DNA of 64,000 bases, taken from the NCBI RefSeq assembly GCF_900102675.1, contig NZ_FMYX01000002.1, positions 372,001-436,000 on the forward strand. The letters are read 5' to 3'. The notes beneath the pieces were generated by a model. It did not search any database. It saw only the letters and a list, made by a program, of their open reading frames with translations, and was not told where the DNA came from. The DNA comes from Pseudomonas guariconensis. Lineage in GTDB: Bacteria; Pseudomonadota; Gammaproteobacteria; Pseudomonadales; Pseudomonadaceae. Both the position numbers and the translations under genes were made by a program. Of the stretch, positions 27,276 to 36,856 are shown piece after piece; position 1 is the first letter of the stretch; the number at the start of each line of letters is the position of its first letter.

Positions 27276-28472
27276 ATGTCCCTGCCCAGCCTTCGCCTCA
27301 AAGCCAATGCCGACCGCCGCCTGCGCGCCGGCCACCTGTGGGTCTACAGCAATGAAGTCGATGTTGCCGCAACCCCGCTGCAAGGCCTGAAGGCCGGTCA
27401 GCAGGCCATCCTCGAAGCCGCCAACGGCAAGCCCTTGGGCGTGGTGGCCATGAGCCCGAACAACCTCATCTGCGCACGGCTGCTGTCCCGTGACGCCAAG
27501 CTGCCCCTGGACAAGTCGCTGCTGGTTCACCGCCTCAATGTGGCCCTTTCCCTGCGCGAGCGTCTGTTCGACCAGCCCTGCTACCGCCTGGTCTACGGCG
27601 ATTCCGACCTGCTGCCGGGCCTGGTGGTGGACCGCTTCTACGACATGCTGGTGGTCCAACTGGCCTCGGCCACCATGGAGGCGCACAAGGACGATGTGAT
27701 CGCCGCCTTGGTGCAGGTGCTCAAGCCCAGCGGCATCCTGTTCAAGAACGACTCCGCCGCCCGTGATGCCGAAGGTCTGGAACGTTATGTCGAGACGGTC
27801 TACGGGGAAGTCCCGGACTGGGTCCCGCTACAGGAGAACGGCGTGAAGTTCGAAGCGCCTGTGCGTGATGGCCAGAAGACCGGCTGGTTCTACGACCATC
27901 GCATGAACCGCGCGCGCCTGGCCCCCTACGTCAAGGGCAAGCGTGTACTGGACCTGTTCAGCTACATCGGTGGCTGGGGCGTGCAGGCCGGTGTGTTCGG
28001 CGCCAGCGAAGTGTTCTGCGTCGATGCCTCGGGCTTCGCCCTCGACGGCGTCGAGCGCAACGCAGCGCTCAACGGTATCAGCGAGAAGCTGACCTGCATC
28101 GAAGGCGACGTGTTCGAGGCCCTGCGCGAGCTCAAGGCCGCCGAGGAACGCTTCGACGTGATCATTGCCGACCCACCCGCCTTCATCAAACGCAAGAAGG
28201 ACCTGAAAAACGGCGAGGCTGCCTATCGTCGCCTGAACGAGCAAGCCATGCGCATGCTCACCAAGGATGGCATCCTGGTCAGCGCCTCCTGCTCGATGCA
28301 CCTGCCCGAGGACGACCTGCACAACATCCTGCTGACCAGCGCCCGCCACCTGGACCGCAACCTGCAGTTGCTCGAGCGCGGCGGCCAAGGCCCAGACCAC
28401 CCCGTGCACCCAGCGATCCCCGAGACCCGCTACATCAAGAGCATCACCTGCCGCCTGCTGCCCAACAGCTGA
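27276..28472 (+). CDS. rlmI: 23S rRNA (cytosine-1962-C5)-methyltransferase RlmI
   Basis: A 398-residue protein with an N-terminal PUA domain (LKANADRRLRAGHLWVYSNEV) and a C-terminal SAM methyltransferase domain: VLDLFSYIGGWGVQAGVFGA, FCVDASGFALDGVERNAALNG and the catalytic IIADPPAFIKRKKDLKNG. It modifies C1962 of 23S rRNA. Length matches E. coli RlmI (396). Start chosen for the family-typical MSLPSLRLK and its distance from the TATAAT box. Confidence 0.93.
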   Translation: MSLPSLRLKANADRRLRAGHLWVYSNEVDVAATPLQGLKAGQQAILEAANGKPLGVVAMSPNNLICARLLSRDAKLPLDKSLLVHRLNVALSLRERLFDQPCYRLVYGDSDLLPGLVVDRFYDMLVVQLASATMEAHKDDVIAALVQVLKPSGILFKNDSAARDAEGLERYVETVYGEVPDWVPLQENGVKFEAPVRDGQKTGWFYDHRMNRARLAPYVKGKRVLDLFSYIGGWGVQAGVFGASEVFCVDASGFALDGVERNAALNGISEKLTCIEGDVFEALRELKAAEERFDVIIADPPAFIKRKKDLKNGEAAYRRLNEQAMRMLTKDGILVSASCSMHLPEDDLHNILLTSARHLDRNLQLLERGGQGPDHPVHPAIPETRYIKSITCRLLPNS

Positions 28473-28478
28473 CCGTTG

Positions 28479-28597
28479 CAAGCTGCAAGAGGGTAGCCTC
28501 ACCGCACCCGTCTTGCAGCTTGTAGTTCCAAGCTCGTAGCTCCAAGCTCAAAACGTACCACCTGTACCTGAACCATTCCCTCGCCGCGCCAGCGGTG
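28479..28597. repeat. Inverted and direct repeats downstream of rlmI
   Basis: CAAGCTGCAAGA (28479-28490) pairs with TCTTGCAGCTTG (28511-28522), a 12-bp stem with a 20-base loop. It is followed by two tandem copies of TAG(T/C)TCCAAGCTC at 28523-28550. There is no T-run, so it is a transcript-end hairpin of uncertain strength rather than a classical terminator. Confidence 0.6.
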
Positions 28598-28775
28598 TAG
28601 AATCGGCCTATTCATCGCCAGACATCCCCGGCGGGTTTATGAGCTCTGGTCGAGCACACGGCGATCCCGTGACGCTTTCGGCCTCATCCGTGCCAGCGGC
28701 AACCGGCCTTCGGCGCAAAGGAAAGACAAGCTCACTCCCCATTTTGTGACCTGATTAAGCCGCCAGGAGTGCTTC
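28598..28775 (+). promoter_or_regulatory. Putative promoter and long leader of ilvD
   Basis: TAGAAT at 28598-28603 is a plausible -10 box. If used, the ilvD leader is about 165 bases long. It contains small hairpins, including GCCTTCGGC, and a possible 36-codon reading frame (28639-28749) ending in Leu-Pro-Ile-Leu. No U-rich terminator is seen, so attenuation is only a possibility. The ilvD ribosome site is CAGGAG. Confidence 0.4.
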
Positions 28776-30617
28776 ATGCCTGATTATCGTTCCAAGACTT
28801 CCACCCAGGGCCGCAACATGGCCGGCGCTCGTGCCCTGTGGCGCGCCACCGGGATGAAGGACGAAGACTTCAAGAAACCGATCATCGCCATCGCCAACTC
28901 GTTCACCCAGTTCGTCCCAGGCCACGTGCACCTGAAGGACCTGGGCCAGCTGGTCGCCCGCGAAATCGAACGCGCCGGAGGCGTGGCCAAGGAATTCAAC
29001 ACCATCGCGGTCGACGACGGCATCGCCATGGGCCATGACGGCATGCTGTACTCCCTGCCGAGCCGCGAGATCATCGCCGACGCCGTGGAATACATGGTCA
29101 ATGCCCACTGCGCCGACGCCATCGTGTGCATCTCCAACTGCGACAAGATCACCCCCGGCATGCTGATGGCCGCCCTGCGCCTGAACATCCCGGTGATCTT
29201 CGTCTCCGGTGGCCCGATGGAAGCCGGCAAGACCAAGCTGGCCAGCCATGGCCTGGATCTGGTCGACGCCATGGTCATCGCCGCCGACTCCAGCGCCAGC
29301 GACGAGAAAGTCGCCGAGTACGAGCGTAGCGCCTGCCCGACCTGCGGTTCGTGCTCCGGCATGTTCACCGCCAACTCGATGAACTGCCTGACCGAAGCCC
29401 TGGGCCTCGCCCTGCCGGGCAACGGCTCCACCCTGGCCACCCACGCCGACCGCGAACAGCTGTTCCTGACCGCTGGCCGCACCATCGTCGAGCTGTGCAA
29501 ACGCTACTACGGCGAGAACGACACGTCCGTCCTGCCGCGCAGCATCGCCAGCTTCAAGGCGTTCGAGAACGCCATGACCCTGGACATCGCCATGGGCGGC
29601 TCGACCAACACCATCCTGCACCTGCTGGCCGCCGCCCAGGAAGCGGAGGTGGACTTCGACCTGCGCGACATCGATCGCCTGTCGCGTAAAGTCCCGCAGT
29701 TGTGCAAGGTGGCGCCGAACATCCAGAAGTACCACATGGAAGACGTGCACCGCGCCGGCGGCATCATCAGCATCCTCGGCGAACTGGCCCGCGGCGGCCT
29801 GCTGCACACCGACCTGCCGACCGTGCACAGCCGCAGCATGGAAGAAGCCATCGCCAAGTGGGACATCACCCAAACCGATGACGAAGCGGTACACACCTTC
29901 TTCAAGGCAGGCCCTGCCGGCATCCCGACCCAGACCGCCTTCAGCCAATCGACCCGTTGGGACACCCTGGACGCCGACCGCGCCGAAGGCTGCATCCGCA
30001 GCGTCGAGCACGCCTACTCCCAGGAAGGTGGCCTGGCGGTGCTGTACGGCAACATTGCCCTGGACGGCTGCGTGGTGAAGACCGCCGGTGTCGACGACTC
30101 GATCCTGGTGTTCGAAGGCAACGCGAAGATCTTCGAAAGCCAGGACAGCGCCGTGCGCGGCATCCTGGCCGACGAAGTGAAGGCCGGCGATGTGGTGATC
30201 ATTCGCTATGAAGGCCCCAAAGGCGGTCCGGGCATGCAGGAGATGCTGTACCCGACTTCGTACCTCAAGTCCAAGGGCCTGGGCAAAGCGTGCGCCCTGC
30301 TCACCGACGGCCGCTTCTCTGGCGGCACCTCGGGCCTGTCGATCGGCCACGCCTCGCCGGAAGCCGCTGCAGGCGGCGCCATCGGCCTGGTGCGCGACGG
30401 CGACAAGATCCTCATCGACATCCCTAACCGCACCATCAACCTGTTGGTCAGCGACGAGGAACTGGCGCACCGTCGCATCGAGCAGGACAAGAAAGGCTGG
30501 AAGCCTGCCGAAGCCCGCCCACGCAAGGTGACCACCGCCTTGAAGGCCTACGCCCTGCTGGCCACCAGCGCCGATAAAGGCGCTGTGCGCAACAAGGCGA
30601 TGCTCGAAGGGCTTTAA
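28776..30617 (+). CDS. ilvD: Dihydroxy-acid dehydratase IlvD
   Basis: A 613-residue enzyme of isoleucine, valine and pantothenate synthesis that dehydrates 2,3-dihydroxy acids. The Fe-S ligands are visible in [12 protein letters not shown] and [12 protein letters not shown], with further family segments [12 protein letters not shown] and [14 protein letters not shown] near the C-terminus. Length equals that of E. coli IlvD (616). It stands alone in its transcription unit and is followed by a strong terminator. Confidence 0.97.
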   Translation: MPDYRSKTSTQGRNMAGARALWRATGMKDEDFKKPIIAIANSFTQFVPGHVHLKDLGQLVAREIERAGGVAKEFNTIAVDDGIAMGHDGMLYSLPSREIIADAVEYMVNAHCADAIVCISNCDKITPGMLMAALRLNIPVIFVSGGPMEAGKTKLASHGLDLVDAMVIAADSSASDEKVAEYERSACPTCGSCSGMFTANSMNCLTEALGLALPGNGSTLATHADREQLFLTAGRTIVELCKRYYGENDTSVLPRSIASFKAFENAMTLDIAMGGSTNTILHLLAAAQEAEVDFDLRDIDRLSRKVPQLCKVAPNIQKYHMEDVHRAGGIISILGELARGGLLHTDLPTVHSRSMEEAIAKWDITQTDDEAVHTFFKAGPAGIPTQTAFSQSTRWDTLDADRAEGCIRSVEHAYSQEGGLAVLYGNIALDGCVVKTAGVDDSILVFEGNAKIFESQDSAVRGILADEVKAGDVVIIRYEGPKGGPGMQEMLYPTSYLKSKGLGKACALLTDGRFSGGTSGLSIGHASPEAAAGGAIGLVRDGDKILIDIPNRTINLLVSDEELAHRRIEQDKKGWKPAEARPRKVTTALKAYALLATSADKGAVRNKAMLEGL

Positions 30618-30630
30618 GGCCTGAAGGCAT

Positions 30631-30663
30631 AAAAAAACCGGCGCCCCGTGCGCCGGTTTTTTT
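30631..30663. terminator. Bidirectional intrinsic terminator after ilvD
   Basis: A 14-bp stem AAAAAAACCGGCGC / GCGCCGGTTTTTTT with a CCCGT loop serves ilvD and the convergent phosphatase gene. Confidence 0.93.
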
Positions 30664-30688
30664 GTGGGAGCGGGTTTAACCGCGAATC
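30664..30688. repeat. Single REP element
   Basis: GTGGGAGCGGGTTTAACCGCGAA directly follows the ilvD terminator. Confidence 0.65.
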
Positions 30689-30707
30689 CAATCAAGCAAC
30701 ACAGGAG

Positions 30708-31763
30708 CTACTGAATCTGCTCCGGCGTCACGATCACCCAGTTCTTGTCCGCCGTCACCGGCAGCCCTTCCTTGGCCTGGGCCGCTGCGTTCTTGGCGAT
30801 CATCCCGTTCATCTGGTCCATGTACTTGGCCTTGCGGTTGACCCATAGATGGATGCCGCCCTTGTTCACATCGACGCTGTGAAACTGCATGTAGCCATCG
30901 CTGGTGGGGGTGTCGCCGCCGACCAGCACGGGCTTTTTCCATTCGTCGATGTAGGTGAGGATGGCGGCCTGTTTACCTGCCATCCAGGTGGCCGGAGTCC
31001 ACAGGTAGGGTGTCAGCTCCAGCTCCTGATTGGCCTTGGCGTCGTAGTTGCCTTCGCTGATCTGCTTGCGAGGCGTGGTCAACTGCCCGGTGGTGCGGTT
31101 CTTTAGCAACAGACTGACGCCAATCACGTTTTGCGGTTTGACGTTGTAGCCGTACTTGGGGTCCGAGGCGACCATGCGCACCAAGTCCTCGGACGCTGCG
31201 GAGATCACGTACACGTCGATCCCGTTTTCCATCAGCTTGTTGTACAGCTCTGTCTGCCCGGTGAAGACCTTCGGCGGCTGCACCTCCATCTGCTTGACCT
31301 GGTCGCCGTCGTAATAGGTGGTCGGGATCGGCTTGCCGGAGGCCATCAGCTCATCGACTTGCACCTTCAGTTCCTTGAGGGTGAAGCCTGAAAACACCTG
31401 GGCCACCCAGGGATAGCAGACCATGTCGTCGATTTCGCAGAGGCGGTAGTAGTAACTGAACAGGCTCTCCTTGTGATCAGCGGTGTCCTTGAACGGGATC
31501 AGCTTCAGGGAGGGGTCGAGCTTGTCGCGGGTGATCAGCCCTTTGTTTTCCATGAACGGCAGCAGGGACTCTTCCAGGTCGAAGCGGTAACTGGTGTTGT
31601 CCATGTCGAACACCGCGTAGTTACCTTTGTTGGCATTGGCGGCGATCATGCTGTCCAACTGCTTGGCGGCCTCTGCGGGCCAGTGCTTGAGCTCGGTGGC
31701 CCAGGTCTCGACGCTCAGCAGCAGGGCCAGGCCCGCCGCGAGTACTTTCGGAGCAGACTTCAT
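30708..31763 (-). CDS. pchP: Periplasmic phosphorylcholine phosphatase PchP (HAD superfamily)
   Basis: A 351-residue exported HAD phosphatase. After a signal peptide (residues 1-21, ending ETWA) come motif I DMDNT, the motif II Ser in ISAASEDLVR, and motif III/IV GDTPTSDGYMQF. This set matches P. aeruginosa PchP (PA5292), which hydrolyses phosphorylcholine released from host or environmental lipids and lets choline be used. AGGAG lies before the ATG. Divergent from tcyP. Confidence 0.85.
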   Translation of the reverse strand: MKSAPKVLAAGLALLLSVETWATELKHWPAEAAKQLDSMIAANANKGNYAVFDMDNTSYRFDLEESLLPFMENKGLITRDKLDPSLKLIPFKDTADHKESLFSYYYRLCEIDDMVCYPWVAQVFSGFTLKELKVQVDELMASGKPIPTTYYDGDQVKQMEVQPPKVFTGQTELYNKLMENGIDVYVISAASEDLVRMVASDPKYGYNVKPQNVIGVSLLLKNRTTGQLTTPRKQISEGNYDAKANQELELTPYLWTPATWMAGKQAAILTYIDEWKKPVLVGGDTPTSDGYMQFHSVDVNKGGIHLWVNRKAKYMDQMNGMIAKNAAAQAKEGLPVTADKNWVIVTPEQIQ

Positions 31764-32008
31764 TGCAAGTTCTCCTGAACAGTGGACCTGCAACGCTAGA
31801 CAAACCCCCGCCACTACAAGGGCCCGACAGCGACGTCGAACCTTCTCCACGCGCCACGTGATGTTCCAGGTGCGACGCCTTTATATTCCAGAAACGACTA
31901 AGCACATTCGATTTGGGTATAAATTCGTTTGTTTTCAGGCTGTTAGCATTTGCGTTCGCAATCGCTCAATCAGAGGCGATGCCTCTTGTGCTTTACCCTG
32001 GAGCTTCA
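31764..32008. other. Divergent regulatory region between pchP and tcyP
   Basis: 245 bases with an unusually AT-rich core (about 31875-31950) that contains TATATT (31882-31887) and TATAAA (31918-31923) as candidate -10 boxes. ATTCG is repeated around the second box. A cysteine-responsive regulator would be expected for tcyP but I see no definite site. Confidence 0.4.
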
Positions 32009-33400
32009 ATGAACCTGCCGTTGTCACTCAACCTGCTGGCCTTCGTGGTCTTGTTACTGGGCCTTTCGCAAACCCGCCGTACCGACTGGAGCCTGGCCCG
32101 GAAAGTCCTGCTCGGCCTGGTGCTGGGCGTATCGTTCGGTCTGGTGCTACACACGCTCTATGGCGCGGGCCATCCGGTACTCAAGGCGACGATCGCCTGG
32201 CTCGACCTGGTCGGCAACGGTTACGTGGGCCTGTTGCAGATGATCGTGATGCCGCTGATCTTCGCCTCGATCCTCAGCGCCGTGGCTCGCCTGCACAACG
32301 CATCGTCCCTGGGCCGGATCAGCGTGCTGAGCATCGGCATCCTGTTGCTGACCACCGCGATCGCGGCGCTGATCGGCATCACCCTGACCAACCTCTTCGG
32401 CCTGAGCGCCGACGGCCTGGTGGCCGGCGCCCAGGAAACCGCGCGGCTGCAAACCATCCACAGCGACTACGCGGGCAAGGTCGCCGACCTCAACATCCCG
32501 CAATTGCTGCTGTCGTTCATCCCCACCAACCCGGTGGGTGACCTGGCGCGGGCCAAGCCGACCTCGATCATCAGCGTGGTCATCTTCGCTGTGTTCCTGG
32601 GCCTGGCTGCCTTGCAACTGATCAAGGACGACGCCGACAAGGGCAACCGCGCCTTGGCGGCCATCGATACCCTGCAGGCCTGGGTGATGCGCCTGGTGCG
32701 CCTGGTGATGAAGCTCACTCCCTACGGCGTGCTGGCGCTGATGGCCAAGGTGGTCGCCGGCTCCAACCTCGAGGACATCCTCAAGCTGGGCAGCTTCGTG
32801 GTGGTGTCGTACCTGGGCCTGGGCCTGATGTTCGTGGTGCATGGCGTGATCCTGGCCGCGACCGGCGTCAGCCCGCTGCGCTTTCTGCGCAAGGTCTGGC
32901 CCGTGCTCACCTTCGCCTTCACCAGCCGCTCGAGCGCAGCGAGCATCCCGCTGAACATCGAAGCGCAGACCCGGCGCCTGGGCGTTCCGCCGTCCATCGC
33001 CAGCTTCAGCGCCTCGTTCGGCGCCACCATCGGCCAGAACGGCTGTGCCGGCCTGTACCCGGCCATGCTGGCGGTGATGGTCGCGCCTGCGGTGGGCATC
33101 GATACCTTCGACCCACTGTGGATCGCCACCTTGGTGGCCATCGTCACCCTCAGCTCGGCAGGTGTAGCCGGTGTGGGCGGCGGCGCGACCTTCGCTGCGC
33201 TGATCGTGCTGCCCGCCATGGGCCTGCCGGTGGAGCTGGTCGCGTTGCTGATTTCCGTGGAGCCGCTGATCGACATGGGTCGCACTGCATTGAACGTGAA
33301 CGGCTCCATGACGGCAGGCGTAGTCACCAGCCAGTTGCTCAAGCAGACCGACCAGCAGGTGCTGGCCGATGATGCCCATGCCGAGCTGAGCCATTCCTAG
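32009..33400 (+). CDS. tcyP: L-cystine:proton/sodium symporter TcyP
   Basis: A 463-residue DAACS-family transporter, the same length as E. coli TcyP (YdjN), to which long stretches look nearly identical ([64 protein letters not shown]). It has the DAACS hairpin signature with serine-rich loop and about eight membrane helices plus two re-entrant loops. It takes up cystine across the inner membrane as a sulfur source. Start at the ATG preceded by TGGAG; an upstream in-frame extension lacks conservation. Confidence 0.93.
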   Translation: MNLPLSLNLLAFVVLLLGLSQTRRTDWSLARKVLLGLVLGVSFGLVLHTLYGAGHPVLKATIAWLDLVGNGYVGLLQMIVMPLIFASILSAVARLHNASSLGRISVLSIGILLLTTAIAALIGITLTNLFGLSADGLVAGAQETARLQTIHSDYAGKVADLNIPQLLLSFIPTNPVGDLARAKPTSIISVVIFAVFLGLAALQLIKDDADKGNRALAAIDTLQAWVMRLVRLVMKLTPYGVLALMAKVVAGSNLEDILKLGSFVVVSYLGLGLMFVVHGVILAATGVSPLRFLRKVWPVLTFAFTSRSSAASIPLNIEAQTRRLGVPPSIASFSASFGATIGQNGCAGLYPAMLAVMVAPAVGIDTFDPLWIATLVAIVTLSSAGVAGVGGGATFAALIVLPAMGLPVELVALLISVEPLIDMGRTALNVNGSMTAGVVTSQLLKQTDQQVLADDAHAELSHS

Positions 33401-33410
33401 CTCCGTGGCG

Positions 33411-33484
33411 ACTGCTTCGCGGGTAAATCTGCGCCCACAGGGTTGGTGGTGATCCTTGCGGGAGCGGGTTCACCCGCGAAGGGC
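33411..33484. repeat. Inverted REP pair (BIME-like)
   Basis: GCTTCGCGGGTAAATCTGCG (from 33414) faces GCGGGAGCGGGTTCACCCGCG, split around 33458-33478, between convergent tcyP and folA. Confidence 0.75.
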
Positions 33485-33497
33485 TGCAAAGCAGCCC
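33481..33497. terminator. GGGCTGC-AAA-GCAGCCC hairpin before folA stop
   Basis: A perfect 7-bp stem with a 3-base loop abutting the REP pair. The same stem occurs at 45266 and 54728, also at transcript ends. It lacks a T-run. Confidence 0.5.
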
Positions 33498-33505
33498 CGG
33501 TAGTT

Positions 33506-34021
33506 TCAAACCTTGTCCCACACCTCGAAGTGATACGCAGGCTTGCCTTCCTCGGCCTGCGGCTCACTCGACACCAAGCGCCAGTGAGCCTTGTCGAACT
33601 CAGGGAACCACGCATCCCCCTCCGGCGATAGCTCCACCCGGGTCAGGTACATGCGGCTGACCAAGCCCTTCTCCAGCGCTTGCCCGTACAACTGCGCCCC
33701 GCCGATCAACATAAGCTCGCCGACGCCCTGTTCCCGCGCCCACTGCTCGGCCCGTACCCGAGCTGCCTCCAGCGAGGGAAACACCTCGGCGCCCTGCAAT
33801 TGCAGGCCCGGCTGGCGGCTGACCACGATGTTCAGGCGCCCCGGCAAGGGGCGGCCCAGCGAATCCCAGGTCTTGCGCCCCATGATGATGGGCTTGCCCA
33901 GGGTGGTGGCCTTGAAGTACTTGAAGTCCCCCGGCAGGTGCCAGGGCATGGTGTTGTCGATGCCGATCACACGGTTCTCGGCGAGTGCCGCGATCAGGCT
34001 GAGGGGGAGTGATGTATTCAT
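33506..34021 (-). CDS. folA: Dihydrofolate reductase FolA
   Basis: A 171-residue enzyme reducing dihydrofolate with NADPH, the target of trimethoprim. Motifs are LIAALAENRVIGIDNTMPWHLPGD, IMGRKTWDSLGRPLPGR and the C-terminal LIGGAQLYGQAL. The chosen start MNTSLPLSLIAAL is the family-typical one; the frame is open for 25 more codons upstream without conservation. Divergent from the DUF2868 gene. It cooperates with thyA, about 11 kb away, which makes dihydrofolate. Confidence 0.96.
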   Translation of the reverse strand: MNTSLPLSLIAALAENRVIGIDNTMPWHLPGDFKYFKATTLGKPIIMGRKTWDSLGRPLPGRLNIVVSRQPGLQLQGAEVFPSLEAARVRAEQWAREQGVGELMLIGGAQLYGQALEKGLVSRMYLTRVELSPEGDAWFPEFDKAHWRLVSSEPQAEEGKPAYHFEVWDKV

Positions 34022-34086
34022 GGTGGCGAGGATAGCACCCGACGCCTGGGTTATGCTTTGCCCTGACTTGTGCAATGGAAGAGCTC

Positions 34087-35466
34087 GTGACTGCACCCAC
34101 CCTATTCGACAAACGCTGGCTTACCGAAGCGGTGCGCCTGCGCGAGGAACAGGCCGGCCCCCTGGAGGATCAGGAAGCCAACCGCCGCGCCCGCCAACAA
34201 GGTGGCGACCTGGCGGCGCGCATCGAAACGCGCGCGCTGTGGCTGGCCGAACGCGATGGTATGACCCACGCCCTGCGCCATTGGAAACAGGGCGCGCGCC
34301 TGGCCCTGCTGGCCCTGATGGTACTGGCCGTTCTCAGCGGCGCCGGCCTGGGGCTGGCGGCCCTGGGCGACGGGCAGCGCCCGGTGAATGTGTTCTGGGC
34401 CCTGGGCAGCCTGCTGGGGCTGAACCTGCTGATGCTGCTGGGATGGGCCGCCGGGCTGTTGCTGGCCGGCGAGCACGACACAGGCCTTGGCCGTCTGTGG
34501 CTATGGCTCAGCGAACGACTGGCCCGCGATGCGCAGGCCGCGCACCTGGCCCCCGCCTTGCTGGTGATGCTACAACGCCAACGGCTCAACCGCTGGCTGC
34601 TCGGCGCGCTGGTGCATGGCCTGTGGCTGCTGGCAATGGTCGCCGCAGTGGGCATGCTTCTGGCGTTGCTGGCCACCCGGCGCTACGGCTTCGTCTGGGA
34701 AACCACCCTGCTCGCCGCAGAACCGTTCATCCATCTGACCCAGACCCTCGGCGCTCTGCCTTCGTTACTGGGCTTCGCGGTGCCCGATGAAGCCCTGATC
34801 CGCGCCAGCGGCGACACCCTGCCCGCGCTCGACCTGGCACGCCAGGCCTGGGCCAGCTGGTTGCTTGGCGTGGTGCTGGTGTACGGCTTGCTGCCGCGCC
34901 TGTTGCTCGCCCTGCTCTGCCTGTGGCACTGGCATCAGGGTCGCGCGCGTTTGAAGCTGGACCTGAACCTGCCCGGCTACAGCCACCTGCGCGATGTGTT
35001 GATGCCCAGCAGCGAACGGCTCGGCGTGCAGGACGCCGCGCCTCACGCCCTGCCCGAGTTCCGGGCCGGCCAATTGGGCGTTCAGGATGGCGGCGCCCTG
35101 CTGGTCGGCCTGGAGCTGGATGACCAGCGTCCTTGGCCACCCATTCTGCCCAAGACCGTGGCCAACGCGGGCGTGCTGGACAGCCGCGAATCGCGCAACA
35201 AGCTGCTGGAGCAACTGAGCCGCTTCCCGCCAGCCCGCCTGGCCATCGCCTGCGACCCCCGTCGCTCGCCTGACCGTGGCAGCCTCGCACTGCTGGCCGA
35301 ACTGGCACGTAACGCAGGGGCCACACGCATCTGGCTGCTCCAGGCCCTCCCAGGCGAGCCGCTGGACGCCGATCGCCTGGGTGATTGGCATGACGCCCTG
35401 GATCGCCTCGGCCTGCCCCACGCCGACACCTCGCCCATGACCTGGTTGGAGCACGGCCATGACTGA
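34087..35466 (+). CDS. DUF2868 membrane protein
   Basis: A 459-residue protein with four or more predicted membrane helices (about residues 72-92, 103-125, 180-203 and 262-288) and a soluble C-terminal third (from about 320). The N-terminal FDKRWLTEAVRLREEQAGPLED is typical of DUF2868. I use the GTG at 34087 because GGAAGAG precedes it closely; ATG 34075 in frame is equally possible. It overlaps the downstream GTPase gene by eight bases, so the two proteins probably act together. Function unknown. Confidence 0.8.
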   Translation: MTAPTLFDKRWLTEAVRLREEQAGPLEDQEANRRARQQGGDLAARIETRALWLAERDGMTHALRHWKQGARLALLALMVLAVLSGAGLGLAALGDGQRPVNVFWALGSLLGLNLLMLLGWAAGLLLAGEHDTGLGRLWLWLSERLARDAQAAHLAPALLVMLQRQRLNRWLLGALVHGLWLLAMVAAVGMLLALLATRRYGFVWETTLLAAEPFIHLTQTLGALPSLLGFAVPDEALIRASGDTLPALDLARQAWASWLLGVVLVYGLLPRLLLALLCLWHWHQGRARLKLDLNLPGYSHLRDVLMPSSERLGVQDAAPHALPEFRAGQLGVQDGGALLVGLELDDQRPWPPILPKTVANAGVLDSRESRNKLLEQLSRFPPARLAIACDPRRSPDRGSLALLAELARNAGATRIWLLQALPGEPLDADRLGDWHDALDRLGLPHADTSPMTWLEHGHD

Positions 35467-36823
35467 GCCCCTGAAGCTGGCCGTGGTCGGCCACACCAAC
35501 GTCGGCAAGACCTCCCTGCTGCGCACCCTGACCCGTGACGTCAGCTTCGGCGAGGTCTCCCACCGGCCCAGCACCACCCGTCACGTGGAGGGCGCGCGGC
35601 TGTCGGTGGACGGCGAGCCGCTGCTGGAGCTGTACGACACGCCCGGCCTGGAAGATGCCATCGCCCTGCTCGATTACTTGGAACGCCTGGAACGCCCCGG
35701 CGAACGCCTGGACGGCCCGGCACGGCTGGAGCGGTTTCTCCAGGGCAGCGAGGCGCGCCAGCGTTTCGAACAGGAAGCCAAGGTCCTGCGCCAACTGCTG
35801 GCGAGCGATGCCGGGCTCTATGTGATCGATGCCCGCGAGCCGGTGCTGGCCAAGTACCGCGATGAGCTGGAAGTCCTGGCCAGTTGCGGCAAGCCCTTGC
35901 TGCCCGTGCTCAACTTCGTCGCCAGCCAGCAACATCGCGAGCCGCAGTGGCGCGAAGCCCTCGCCCGTCTTGGCCTGCACGCCTTGGTGCGCTTCGACAG
36001 CGTGGCGCCGCCCGAGGATGGCGAACGGCGCCTGTACGAGAGCCTGGCCCTGCTGCTCGAGGACGCCCGCCCCGCCCTGCAACGCTTGATCGACGACCAG
36101 CAAGCCCAGCGCAAGGCACGCCAGCAAAGTGCCAAGCGCTTGATCGCCGAGTTGCTGCTCGACTGCGCCGCCTGCCGACGCAGCGTCGAGGCCGAACCTG
36201 CCGCCGAAGCCCAAGCCATCGAAACCCTGCGTCATGAGGTGCGTCAACGCGAGCAACGCTGCGTCGAAGCACTGCTCAAGCTCTATGCCTTCCGTCGCGA
36301 CGACGCCCATGCCGGTGACCTGCCCTTGCTCGATGGGCGCTGGGGGGATGACCTGTTCAACCCGGAGACTTTGAAGCTGCTCGGCGTGCGCCTGGGCAGC
36401 GGCGTGGCGGCCGGGGCTGCCGCCGGGGCTGGCGTGGACCTGCTGGTGGGTGGCCTGACCCTGGGTGCCGCCGCCCTGGCCGGGGCCATTGCCGGTGGCG
36501 CACTGCAAACGGCGCGCAACTATGGGTCGCGCCTGATGGGCAAGCTCAAAGGCCAGCGCGAACTGACCGTGGACGACACAGTGCTGCGCCTGCTGGCGCT
36601 GCGCCAACAACAGCTGATGGTAGCGCTCGACAGCCGCGGACATGCCGCGCAAGACAGCATCCGCCTAAGCGAGCCGGATGAAAAAGCCTGGCGTGAGGGC
36701 AAGCTGCCCGAGGCCCTCAAGCGCGCCCGGGCGCACCCCCAGTGGTCGACGCTCAACCCTGGCGCGCGAGTCAATCAGGCCGAGCGGCAGGAGCAACTCG
36801 AAGCCCTGGTGAACGACTTGTAG
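35459..36823 (+). CDS. Era-like GTPase with DUF3482 domain
   Basis: A 454-residue protein. The N-terminal G domain has VVGHTNVGKTSLLRTL (G1), a Thr in STTRHV (G2), YDTPGLED (G3) and LPVLNFVAS in the G4 place, which deviates from the NKxD consensus. The C-terminal half is DUF3482 with a glycine-zipper hydrophobic stretch (residues about 315-350, GVRLGSGVAAGAAAGAGVD) that could insert in membrane. It overlaps and follows the DUF2868 membrane protein gene, a pairing kept in many proteobacteria. The biological process is unknown. Confidence 0.85.
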   Translation: MTEPLKLAVVGHTNVGKTSLLRTLTRDVSFGEVSHRPSTTRHVEGARLSVDGEPLLELYDTPGLEDAIALLDYLERLERPGERLDGPARLERFLQGSEARQRFEQEAKVLRQLLASDAGLYVIDAREPVLAKYRDELEVLASCGKPLLPVLNFVASQQHREPQWREALARLGLHALVRFDSVAPPEDGERRLYESLALLLEDARPALQRLIDDQQAQRKARQQSAKRLIAELLLDCAACRRSVEAEPAAEAQAIETLRHEVRQREQRCVEALLKLYAFRRDDAHAGDLPLLDGRWGDDLFNPETLKLLGVRLGSGVAAGAAAGAGVDLLVGGLTLGAAALAGAIAGGALQTARNYGSRLMGKLKGQRELTVDDTVLRLLALRQQQLMVALDSRGHAAQDSIRLSEPDEKAWREGKLPEALKRARAHPQWSTLNPGARVNQAERQEQLEALVNDL

Positions 36824-36826
36824 ATC

Positions 36827-36852
36827 CCTTCGCGGGTTTAGCCGCGTAGAGG
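36827..36852. repeat. Single REP element
   Basis: CCTTCGCGGGTTTAGCCGCG lies just past the GTPase stop and before the convergent HD gene. Confidence 0.65.
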
Positions 36853-36856
36853 TCTG

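Noticed and set aside
28755..30695. Open frame of about 646 codons opposite ilvD
   Set aside because: Full-length shadow of a certain core gene with no family motif.
34727..36652. Open frame of about 641 codons opposite the DUF2868/GTPase pair
   Set aside because: Shadow frame; the GTPase motifs on the plus strand are unambiguous.
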